Assembly (NCBI GenBank): GCA_018398815.1
Contig: CM031609.1
Span: 35,604,903 to 35,668,902, forward strand
Direction of reading: 5' to 3'
Origin: Conus ventricosus
Lineage: Eukaryota > Mollusca > Gastropoda > Neogastropoda > Conidae
Length of the DNA stretch: 64,000 nucleotides
The first letter of the stretch is position 1, and the number at the start of each line of letters is the position of its first letter. Made by a program: the position numbers and the translations under genes. Shown here one piece after another: positions 35,731-47,700 of the stretch. Below the pieces are notes generated by a model. The model searched no databases. It had not been told where the DNA came from and worked only from the letters and a program-made list of their open reading frames with translations.

Positions 35731-38700
35731 AGCTCACAAACACCTCTTCCTCTTCTCCTGTCTTTTCCCCCCCACACTGACACAGGTGCACGCATCTGAG
35801 AAGCATGCAAAAAACAATGGAAGTCAAATGCTTAAAATTTTCCTTTCTTTCCTTGAAGATGACCAGTTTCATCGCATGAAGCAGTACCTCACAGCAGAAG
35901 GAAGGGGGAAAAAAGTAGGCCTGACCAAGCAGTCAGTTGCCACCAACAAGCTGCTGCTTCAACTGGACTGTTTGAGACGGACCTGTGAGAAGAGCTGGGA
36001 TGAGATTTCCGCCTTTGTTGACAAAGTGTGTGATGAAAACATTTTTGCACACTACACTGAAAACAGAGGTCAACCATGCAATCAGAGGTGTTTCAACGTT
36101 ATCCTGTGATGGTGATCTTCAGAGATTTTTAGAGACGGATGTCAGGTTCGAACTGGAAAGTAGAAATATTGGTCACTTCTTGCAGAAAAAAGGAATCAAG
36201 CGACACCATCTCCTTTCACCAGATACCTTTGACCAGTCCCAGCTGTGTGAGGTGTCAGTGACAAATGGGTTGCTGATTGATCTGCTGATCTTCCAGAAAG
36301 AAGAAGGCCTGTCTCTACAAAAAGAGTGGTTCCACATGATAGGGTTAAACATTGCAGGGCTCTCTGACAAACAGCTCAACACAAAATTGGCCAAAACCAG
36401 GAAACCCTATGACAGTCTGTTGAAAAGTGCTTCCAGACCCAGCAGTCAGCAGAAATTGAAAGACTTTCTTTTGCAGGCTCCAGAGCATTTTGTATTAAAA
36501 AAGAGTCTGGAACAAAACTTATCCCCACTAGAACCCTCTGCCTCTGCAGTACATTTGTCAGATCCTCAGGTCACATATGAAGAAAAGACGGATAATGGGA
36601 ATGCGGCTATTAAATTAGCAACACATGGGAGACAGTTAGCTGCTCTTCGCCGGCAACTGGAAGAAACACAGGCAGCACTCAAAACATCAAAATCAGAAGT
36701 TGACACTCTGAAAAACGTTTTGCATGAAGAAAACCAACGTTTGATGGCACTAGAAACGGAAATGGCTAAAATGATTGCTGATAAGAAATCATCAGATCAA
36801 GAACAACTTCTGTTAAGAGACAAGTTACAGAGAGCGAACAAAAAAATTTCAACAATACAACAGTCGAATTATTACAAAAGGCTAAAAAGGAAAGAAAATG
36901 ATATGAAAAAAAACAGAGCACATAATTAAACAACATCAAAGTGGAGGTTGTCAAAGAAAGATAAATGGTCTTAGACAAAAACTGAAGAGCAGCCAAACTA
37001 CTGCATCAAATTTGAAAACAAAGATAATTACTCTGAAGGAAAAAATGGAAGCAACACTATTGGACCAACAACATGCTGGTGAAGTTCTGCAAGATCCTGA
37101 AGAACTGCGCCTCAAAGATGAAAACGGGCACTTCAAACCGGAGGCAAAGATAGCAGTTATGGAGCTTGTGGGAGAGTCTGAAGTTCCTGCTCACAGGTGT
37201 GGTGCTGTCATCAGAACTGCTGCACGGCTGTGTGGTGCCAGGATTCCAGAAGGTGATTTGCCCTCACAAAGGTCAGCTTTACGCTTTGCTGACCAAGGGC
37301 ATGTGGTCAGCAAGTCTCATGTGGCAGAGGTCCTCAGAAGTCACGAGCACTGGGACTTGCACATTGATGGAACCAGCAGGAGTGGGAAGAGCTACATCAG
37401 TCAGCAAGCTACCACTGCCAGTGGCTCCTTCTCCATGGGCTTTCTTCCTGTGACAACAGAGGACACCTCCACCCTTGTGGACATTGCCATACACTGATAC
37501 AGATGCTGGAAGAGCTGTCTGATCTCCATCCAGAAGGGGCAGCCCGGTCTGTCATGATGCTGGACAAGCCAAGGAGAAGATGGTAGAAATTCATGTGGGC
37601 CCAGGCAGCCAGAAGAGCTCATTGCTGTCTACTTTGAAGATGACTTCTTCATAGGGGCAGTGCACAACATTCTGAGAGAGGATCAAGCGGAGGTGAACTT
37701 CATGACCAAGGCGACTGTGGGTAGAGGTGCCAATGCCCCCCATGTGTACCGATGGCCACACTCACTTGATGTGTATCCAATCAACTCCTCAGTGGTGTTT
37801 GCCCCCAACCTCACCCTGGCCCCATCTTCTTCATCTGGGAGGTCTTCTGTTGTGGACTGGCCAAATGATCTACGCCAGAGATACGACGCATTCAAACGTT
37901 TCCTGTTTGAAAATCGTCTGTGATTAGCTTCTTTCAAGAAATGTCTGTTGTAAGTGACCTAAGGTGTTATTTGAAAGGTAGGACTTGTGAAGAATGTTCT
38001 TTTCAGTGAGTTCAGCTATCGGTGAACCTGTTGACATCATTTTCAAAAATAATGATTTTGGGTTTGAGATCTTTACACTAGTATTGTTAGTAGATTATTA
38101 AGACAATCTAAATAAGCAAAAAGTTTGTCTGTGAAGACTTTCAGTAGTTTAAGTTATGCATACCACCATTTTAGATATCTGGTTAAAATTTGAGAGGGAT
38201 ATGACAAGTGGTTTGGAAAACATTGCAATTTTCCTGTTGACGTCTGTGGATTTTAGGTCCCCTAAGCATCATTTAAAATGGATTATGCAGGTATTTTTTT
38301 GCTTGATTTCTGTCATTTAACACTTACAAGACAAAAGATACCATTTAGAATACAACCACCAAGTTTGAAGTGAAAATCTGTATTAGTTCAGGAATTATGT
38401 CCATTTTTTCTAATTTTGTCGAACTACGGACTATTTGCCACTGTACATTTTGGCCTTTCTAAGCATATTTACATCTCATTAGATGGAACGTTTACAGACC
38501 CATTGAGCTGAAAAAAATTAGGCTAAGTCTATGCAAACTGGTAACTCAAAAAATCTAAAGAAATCACTATTTGAGGTCATTTTCTAAAATCTGTAGGTCC
38601 CCAAACATGGCACCTCGTGCCGATTTGACGTTTCCGGAATTGCATGAAGTGCCATTTTTGACCACAAGCAAAAGAGGCAATTTGTTTTGGACAGCCCTGT

Positions 38701-40563
38701 AAATTTGTGTGCTAAGAGTATATGGTACACACACTCCAAATGCATAATATCTTATGTCTCACATGCATGGTGTTCTTGCTGGGAGGCTTCAAAGATGCCA
38801 TGTCACACTATTACATGCGAACGTTCGGCAAATGCAATATTAAAATGTCGATATCTCTTAAACTAATAAAGATAGAGCAGTAATTTTTTTTACTTTGTTT
38901 TGCTTTAAAAGTTCTATCTAAAAATCTTAAACAGAAATATGCAATTTGCAATTCAAATTTTGGCTGCCGCTACCTACTAATACCTTGAAAAGTTTCAAAG
39001 CAAGTGTTTGACGATTTTGAACCATGCAAGACCGTTGACCTATGAACATGAATTTTTTAAATTGAGGTGCGCTCCCATCACACCTCCGTAACAAAGCGTT
39101 GTGCAATGCAGGTGCGATGAGATCGCGTCTCAGTATAGAACTTCTTTTTAAATGTATTGACTTTATCATCACAAGTTCATTTTCTTTTCACGTGTGTTCT
39201 TGTTTTGCAGAGAAGAAAAGCAAGCCAGTGGAGTTGTTGTACACAGTGCCAAAGGAATGTGAAGGCTTGAGTCGCATCACTTACACCATCGAGGCCACTG
39301 ACTGCAAAGCACTGTGGGATAGGTATGTAGTCTGTTACATCTTTCTGTGTATGTGGGTGTCTTGAAGTTTGTGTGTGTGTCCAACCATTGCAGCAAATTT
39401 TGCTCAGTTTGGACCTCATGTGGGAATGTCAACGGAGTCTTTTAGCAGCACCTGTATTCCCATCTTCGGAAAATTGGGTACTAGTATTTTTTCATGTACT
39501 GTCACTCTGTCTCTTGCTCTCTTGTATACTTACATCATCCTTATCCTCACTGATCATTATAAAAACAAGAAAGGTGACTTGGCAGTTTGATTTGCATATC
39601 ATGTGAGTCATATGGTTATCAGGATAGCCAGTCCCAAACAGAGGAAGATGTCAAGAAGTGTCACTTTGCTATTTTTAAGCCAGTGACTCGCTCACTCTGT
39701 GCCTGTCAAACTGCAGCCTTTCTGTTAAGGTAGAGGGTAAATTAAGGACATAAACGTGCATGCAGTGAAAGGAGAGGCAATGGCGAGACGGGAGGGATGA
39801 AGGAGAATGGAGGAGTGGTTGTCTGTAGTCGGCTTCACTCAGAACATTTTAAAGCTAGTCCATGTCTTTTGTCGTGCACATACTTTAGAAGGGACCTCCT
39901 CCAGATGTTCCTCAGCATCTTGTCTGCAGATCATGTTCAGTATGGGTGTCATCATTTGACGCTTCCACTTTGGACTTTCCCACTTTCGTCAGCTGTAATT
40001 AATTTTGTTTGATCCGGTCACATAGGCAAATGGCATTCATTGGTAACTGTGAAAGCAGAAACAAGTGAGGTGCTTAATTTTTTTTGGTTTTGATTCCAGC
40101 CATGCAGTTTTTCATTTTGAACAAATCTTGCCTTTCATTCCTGGAGATCAGAAAACCAGTCTGCACAACACTCCTATCCTTCCTGCTACCCAGACGACTG
40201 GTTCTTTTCAGGAAAGCGCTTTGAACTTTGGGCTTACTGCATCATCATCGTAGATCATTTAGCCTACACTTCTTTTTTTTACTCTAAATCCAGGAATGAA
40301 GGGAATACTCATATTAAAAGAATCTAGGAACAAGAGAAAGGAATGGTTCATAGAAAAGTAGGAATGAAAGAGTCTGTATCATCGACCGACACGTCGCTCG
40401 TGTCGTCATGGTCGCTCTCGATGTCGCTCATTTTGATGATTAAAAACTTTGAAAAATTCAATCAATCGACGAGCAGAATGGCATGAACCATGCAGAAGGA
40501 AACACCGTAGAAGTGATACAAGCTTTCTGATTGGTTAGTATTCCTTCATTTAATTGATTGGAC

Positions 40564-40599
<36 letters not shown>

Positions 40600-41791
40600 T
40601 TGCTGTCCCAATCTGCGCCACCTCAGAGGCAGTGCACCCACGCCGCTCATTCAGACACCCCGTCCACAGCCACAGCCCGGTCGGCCCCGCCGCAGCCTCG
40701 GCACCGGCAATCCACAGGGAGCAGTCATTGTCAAGTCGTCAAGAGGCAACCCCCCGGAGGAGACACTGCACTGCTGCCGAGTCACTTCGGTGGTGTTCAG
40801 TGGCGCCTGTTCTGATCTAACATACGCAGGACACCACCTACTAAGCCCCTACTGACGACAATAATTGCTTAGTCGCGGAGTCGGCGTGAGTGAGCTCTCC
40901 CTCCGGAGGGCGCCACCACGTCCATCCAACGACAGCCCCCATGGACCCGCCGATACCGGTGACCCCGACGGAACCAAACCAAGGCCACAGACATGGAGAG
41001 GACATCGAAACTGAGGTCACCATGAGAGCAGGGCATGAAGGGCCACAGAACTTGAGACATTTTTTTTTTAATGCTGATCGATGAGAATGAGGATGATTAA
41101 GATGATGCTACGGATTTCCATTTCGGTCTGAGACTACATGACAGGGCTGTACTCTACGCTTCCTTTCATAATATATCCTGGCGTCAACCAGGCCCGAGAG
41201 ATACAAACACCTGCAGTGTTGGTCATGAAATTTGAGCAACACTCTCAGAAACGCATCCATTAAGTGGATGAAACTCGACTGTGTGGTCCCAGTCTTCCCA
41301 ACTGAGTCCGCAGCAAACTCAACTCTGGGTAGGGGCCGGTCGGGGCAGAAAAACCCACATGACTCTGATGGGATTCGAACCCACGACCTCCCAGCCGGGA
41401 GTCCGCGACGCTAACCACTTCGCCACGGCGGCTGGTGATTGGACAAGGTTTTAGCGAGGTATTCAAACTGAGCCACGATCGTGGTCCATCGTGCTAAGAG
41501 AGGAAAGCCACCCTAAGTGCTAAGGGAGTTAAACACCAATTTTGTGATGATGAAAATATTACTATAAACTTTGAATTGCAGATTTATGACTCGTGTCACG
41601 TAGCCACATCTTCATTCAGGGAATAGCTGGAAAGGTCTTAAACCTTATCGGAAGTGCTGCCAAGTTTGATCCTGCTAATACAAGTTGTAATTGCCTTAAA
41701 AAGAAAAAAGTCAGTGTTAGAGTGTATCACAGATGAGCATATGCATGTGCGCATGTGCACACACGCGCATGCGCGCACGCACGCATGCACG

Positions 41792-41875
<84 letters not shown>

Positions 41876-44621
41876 TATTCGCACACTCAAAATTCAAGCA
41901 CAGTGATATTACATTAACTCATCTGTTACACTTGTGAATCAAAATAGCCTCTGGCAGATGGGGATGCAGTTGACAGGGAAATACCCTATTGTTCCCATCA
42001 GGGGCTCATTCATATTAATTCCATGATTCCAATTACTATACACATGAATGATGCAAAGTTTGACAATTGTAAAGCGGACATGTGACTGTTAAAATGAACA
42101 TCATAGTAAGTATTTATGAACTGCTTTTATCTATGAATGTGCAAGCGATGCTTATTCCATACAGAATATGATTTTGTATTGTGTATGAAGTAAATGTTAC
42201 TTTGCTCCTTGTTTTTTTTTTGTGTGCTTTTGTATTTTAGCATGTTTTCAGTTATACTATAGTCTGTTTCAGTCTCTCATTGCATTGTTTTTATCATGTT
42301 TAATTTTACTATTTCAGTATCTGGACATCCTACATTGTCTCATCAAAGAAGAAGATCTTGTTAAAACATGACCATGCGCAGGTATGCAATCATGTGCCTG
42401 CATGCATAAAGTTACCTGGGTTTTGAACCTTTTTTTGTCCTCAGCATACGGTCAGCAGAGAATGAAGAGTTTACAGGAGAGGAGGTGGGCGCGTTCATCA
42501 AAAGCTTGGAGGAACACTTCTATGAATGCTTCAAAGTCAAACTTTGGGTGAGCAAGGAAGAGCGGCAGAACTGATTGGCAAGACTGGTTGAGTATAAATG
42601 ATGAATTCAGCGTCATAGGGAAGAAGGATTGAAGAAGGCTGACTCTAAGAACTGGTTGTGAAAACATCAGATTGACAAACAGCAAGCGGTCTTCGAACAT
42701 GAGATAAATGGTCTCAGAAAAGATCTTGAAAGGATATGAGGATGTTTGCAGTCCATGGTAGAAAGTAGAGATTGTACCGTTCAGTTCCTTATTTTATCAG
42801 ACTTTTTTTTTTCTTGAGACACTTAACCCGTTGACTGCCCTTCGTGATGGTTTCGGGAAAGCTGTGTGCCCTTGCACGAACGGCGTTCGAGATAATTTCA
42901 TCATCAAAATTTGGCGATTTAAAGAAGGGAGGCAAGGAGAAAAAATGGTTTAAATGGTTGCGGGGACCCTAAAGGATGGTTTCTTCCCTTTCACGGGTCA
43001 GCTGACTGACCGGCTCGCGTCTGTTCGGTCAATAACTTCGGGAAAGTTCGGATGAGTCTTTCTCAGTTGAAGATGATGAGTCGAGCAGGCAGTTCGATCA
43101 GGCGCGTGCCGTTTTCAAACGATCTAATGCTCTTGAAGTGCTTCAAGAAGTTATCCGAGACCGTGAAAGCGATGACGAAGACTTCAAAGAAGTGGAATGA
43201 AGCGATTCAGAGGAGGAATAAAGTGATCACAATCAACACCACCCTTTGCTATCGGAGGTTGGTGTTGATGACGAAGCTGATCCCCCACTTCAAACCGAGC
43301 GATACCGGCGCAAGTGGGGCCGAATCAGAGAGTGACAAGCCGATTCCGTGTATGTCGAGTACCCCCTCCCTCCTTTTGTGAGAGGTCGGGAGGAGAGGCG
43401 AGGAAGGGGAGGGGGTTTAGGACAACGGCGAGGGTCCAGTGTGAGGGGGCGTGGCAGAGGAAGAGGGTGTGGCACTCGTCAGTCGGAACTTGTTTCAGAA
43501 TGGATAGAGGCCAGTGCTGATTGCCCAAATCTCGACCTTTCTTTCACGGGTGACCCCGGTATCAAGGTAAACATTGGCAATTTCAAGCCCATGGATTTCG
43601 TGGAGTTGTTTTTGTGATGTGTGTGTGTGCGTGTGTGTGCTTGCAGACCTGTTTACTCTTACGATTTTGCCGTAATTTTTACGGGGAAAAATCGAAATTA
43701 CGGGAATTACGGCCCAAAAAAATTATTACGGGGAAAAAAAAAAAAAAAAATCTTAAACGCAAAGTTTCTTTTGCTACGATTCCGGTCAAAAGGCAAACAG
43801 CATTGAAGCGTTTCCCAGCGTGCCTTGCGTCTTATCCTTTGCAAAGATGGCGACGAAGCGAACACGCGCGCCCACAGCTGGTTCATCCAAATGTTCAAAA
43901 GTTGCAAAAGTTCGGCAACAGTTCCATGAATCATACCTGAAGACGCCTGGAATACAGAGATCGTCACTTGGCGAAGAGTATGCCTTCTGTGGTTACTGTT
44001 CATCGGATTTTTCTATCGCGCATTCAGGCCAGTATGACATAGAGTTACACTGCAAAACGAAAAAAACCTGAAGTACGTTGAAACGAAGAAAGATGCCGAG
44101 TCTTCACAGAAACTGACATCGTTTTTCACGACTGAAAAGAAGAATACCAAAAAGGAGTTCGATGATTTGTCTGTCATAAGGGCAGAAGCAATGGTAACGG
44201 AAACCTTGGTGAAAATGAACGTGCCATTGTCTGTGTCTGATGTTATCTCAAAGACTTTCAAAAACGCCTTTCCCGATTCTGCCATTGCCAAGAACTACAG
44301 TTGCTCCAGGAATAAGACTACAGCAATCATCAACCACATTGCTGAAACTGAACAGAAGTCATTAAAGAAGATCATTGCCAGTGGACCATTTTGCCTGAGT
44401 ACAGATGGCAGTAATGACCAGCGTGAAAAGCAATATCCTGTGGTGCTCACATACATCGGGGACACTGGTGTTGAAGTCCGCCTGTTTTCAGTTCCTACAC
44501 TAAAGGGTGCTTCAACCGGTAAGCTCACTCTCTCTTTCTCTCTTTTTTTATTTAATTTTTTTATTTATGATTTATTTTTCTTTTGATTTTTTGATTTTTA
44601 TTTTTTGTTTTAATTTTTATT

Positions 44622-44670
<49 letters not shown>

Positions 44671-44746
44671 CACACACACACACACACACACACACAGTCC
44701 CCCCCCCCCCCCCCACACACACACACACAGTCATTCTCTCTCTCTC

Positions 44747-44792
<46 letters not shown>

Positions 44793-47700
44793 CTAATTCC
44801 TTGTTGTTGTTTGCAGGTGAAAACATCTTCAACCTGATGGCTGATGCACTGGACCTACCAAGAGCAGGGCTTAAAATCCTCCTCGGATCCGAGAAATTCC
44901 TCGGGAAGCCAAAAAATTCCTCGGGAAAAAAAATCAATTTCCTCGGGGGAAAGAAACCCGATCTAAAACGCCCCAAACGCGTCCGCATTCGCATATGGTT
45001 CTGATTCGTATTCGGTTCAAAGTCGCAAACAGCCATTTCGCACCGGTAGCTTTAGGCGCCTAATCTATCAAGATGGCGACTGTGAGAATCATCGAACGTG
45101 GAGAGAAGTTTGACGAAAGCGGGATCAAAAACAAATGGAGGTGGGAGTGGACTTTAAAGTCCGTGAAAGTGAGGTCAGATCCCGATGAATTCGAGCGGAT
45201 CGGTCAACATATTCGAAAGGCTGACGTGCCAGGCAGTGCAAGATGTGTACTGTGCACCACAGACATCGTCTACACTTTCCGCGGGATCGTCGCACTGAAA
45301 GAGCATCTTGTCACAAAGAGACACCGCGATCGGAGCTTTCCCCTGCAGACAAGGGGAAGGGAAAGAATATTTCTGCAGCTTGGCTGTGCTTGTCGTAAGA
45401 GGCGACAGAACCAGCCCCTCTCAGATTGCTTAGTTCCACATTCCAAACGTGAGTTTTGAATTTTGATAACTGTGTCTCCACCAATAACCATTTTGTTTTG
45501 TCTTGATAACCTGTTGGTCTTTTTTATGCTCTTTTCACATGAAATGTGTTGATATAAATATCATTTTAGATTTAGATGTTTAAGACCTTTGTCTTGTCTT
45601 TGACAGTGGATTGAATATCTGTATGGATGTACCTTTTCTGCATTAAATCTTGCACTTTTTCTGTGCAATTTTTTTTCCCAAAAATAGGGCTCAGAATGAG
45701 CCAGAGTGCACAGATTTTGTTCTAGATTTTCAAATTTTCTGGGGGGGCATGCCCCCAAACCCCCCTAGCAGGGCGTGCCTGCTTCGCAGGCACGCATTCG
45801 TGGCTTTGCCACTTCAGAAATTTTCCTCTGATTTTTGGATAGACCATTTTAAGCCCTGAAGAGGTGATGGCAGGGTGAGCGGCTGCGGGCAACAGTTGAC
45901 AATTCCAGAGGTCATGGATCCAGATGTCAACTTAGTGGCTGGTGAAACATCTCAACAGTCTCAACCACTGTCTTGGACAAACTGTCTTGCACTGGGCTGT
46001 GATAACGCCAATGTGATGACAGGCCAACACAAAGGAGTGTATGGGTACATGAAGAAACACCATGAGAATCTACATCTTGCCGGCTGCCCTTGTCACCTCC
46101 TGCATCGTGCAGCTGAAAAAGCTTGCTCAGAGCTGCCTTTCAACATTGATGAAGTGCTGGTGGATGTCTACTATTATCTTGACAAGTCAAGCAAAAGACA
46201 AGCAAACCTTGAAAAGTTTCAGGAAGGTGTGAAACACCAGAAGATTTTGAAACATGTGGCCACCAGGTGGCTCAGTGTGCGGAAATGTGTGGGCAGATTG
46301 CTGGAGAACTGGGATGCACTGAAGAGTTTCATTGAGGAAGAGGTCAAATCTTTGGGCTCTGGTTCTACCTCTCAGACATGCCTACCGTACCGGAATAGCC
46401 GTATTTGTTACGGAAAAACATAAAAATCGAGGTTTGTTCCGGACGTTACGGTCAGGGATCGCGTGTTCCGGAAAAAAAAAAAAAAAAAAACGAAATCAAA
46501 CGAGTGGACAATTTTTCACAGAGGGACAAACCGGATGACGGTTAGGACGCTTGAATTGAAGCGCAGTGCGCATGCTCACACTGCCATATCCGTCGACGAA
46601 ACATAGCCTACCGAACGGAGCCGAGATTCAGACAATGCGCGCTCGACTATCAAACATGGCTAGCATGAAGACTGCGAAGCGAGTGTGCGAGACAGATGAT
46701 GATGAACCTCAAAATGGACCCCAGCGGCAGCCGCGAAAAAAACAAGATCGCCGTCGGCAAACCTTTCGTAAACAATACAGTGAGAGGTGGTCATGTTTAC
46801 AAGAAGGACGGAAAGGGGAAAACTTTTGCTGGTGCACGGTTTGCCAGTGCGAGTTCTCCATCGCACATGGCGGCCAAGATGACTGTCGTCGACATGTCGA
46901 ATCCAAAATACACAAGGACTTTGAGATATCTTGTGGTCACACTCGCAAGATTTCTGGATTTTTCACCAGTTCGTCGACCAGCAAAGCAGAATCAACAGAT
47001 GAAGTGATTCGTGCCGAAGTAATGCTCGTCGACCTTGTTGCTGAACTGAATCTGCCTTTCACCGTTTTGGATACTTTTACAAAAGCGTTCAAACTGATGT
47101 TTAAAGACTGATGTGGCAAAGAAGTTTCAGTGTGGCAGGAGTAAGGGGACAGCCATTATAAAAGAAATAGCGGCGAAAACAATACAAGACCTCGGACTAT
47201 GCAGACCTAAAGAGTGCCTACTACAGGTCACTGAAGTCTGCACAGTGAAAACCAAGCATGACATGCAATGTACATAGTGTAAATAAAGGTAAGTTGTTTT
47301 TTCTGCGTGAAAGAGAGGGGTTTTGCAGAATTGTTATGGTGTTTGTGTGTGTGAATGTGTGTGTGTGTGAACCTACACACGCGCGGTTGTGTCCACAAAA
47401 GGAAGGTTGAGTGTTCCTGAAAATTTTTGAAATTTTCAATTTGCTCCTGATTTTTATAACATCTGTTCCTGATAGTAAGATTTTGGGGTAGGCATGTCTG
47501 ACCTCTACTTCTGCTGCAAGTACATCAACCAGTATCTCATCAGCTCCTTCATCACAAGCAAGACTTCGGAGACTTGAAGATTTTTTCCGCTCCCGCACAA
47601 ACAAGCTGTATTGCCTCTTTCTGTTCAAGGCATTGGAACCATTTGACACTCTGAACCAGCAGCTGCAGAATGAGTCACCTCAGGTCCATGTTCTACACAG

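Larger units (their letters stand above)
34062..38976 (+). mobile_element. Unclassified 4.9-kb DNA transposon, 7-bp target duplication
   Basis: Ends TAGGTAGCGGCA and its exact inverse (TGCCGCTACCTA, ending at 38976); flanking repeat CTAATAC at 34055-34061 and 38977-38983. Between them are a short first exon (34680-34758), an intron with a long (CA)n run and a large broken coding region (35786-37923). A ~1-kb 3' part has no coding potential. I cannot place the protein in a named superfamily. It has several frameshifts and an internal loss, so this copy is inactive. Confidence 0.8.
40358..41528 (-). mobile_element. piggyBac-like remnant interrupted by a SINE
   Basis: On the minus strand, TTAA (41532-41529) is followed by CTCCCTTAGCACTTAGGG, a piggyBac-type end. 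Past the inserted SINE, a start at 40441 gives 28 codons: [18 protein letters not shown], an acidic leader like other piggyBac N-termini. It then stops at 40358. The catalytic region and the far end are not visible, so the limits are provisional. Confidence 0.55.

Noticed and set aside
41359..41432. A functional tRNA gene
   Set aside because: The tRNA-like segment is the head of a SINE with target duplications, and the same head occurs in the second copy at 52553-52626.
42318..42381. Extra CENP-L exon with splice-like ends
   Set aside because: 64 bases, stop in phase, and the flanking exons already join in phase and match CENP-L without it.
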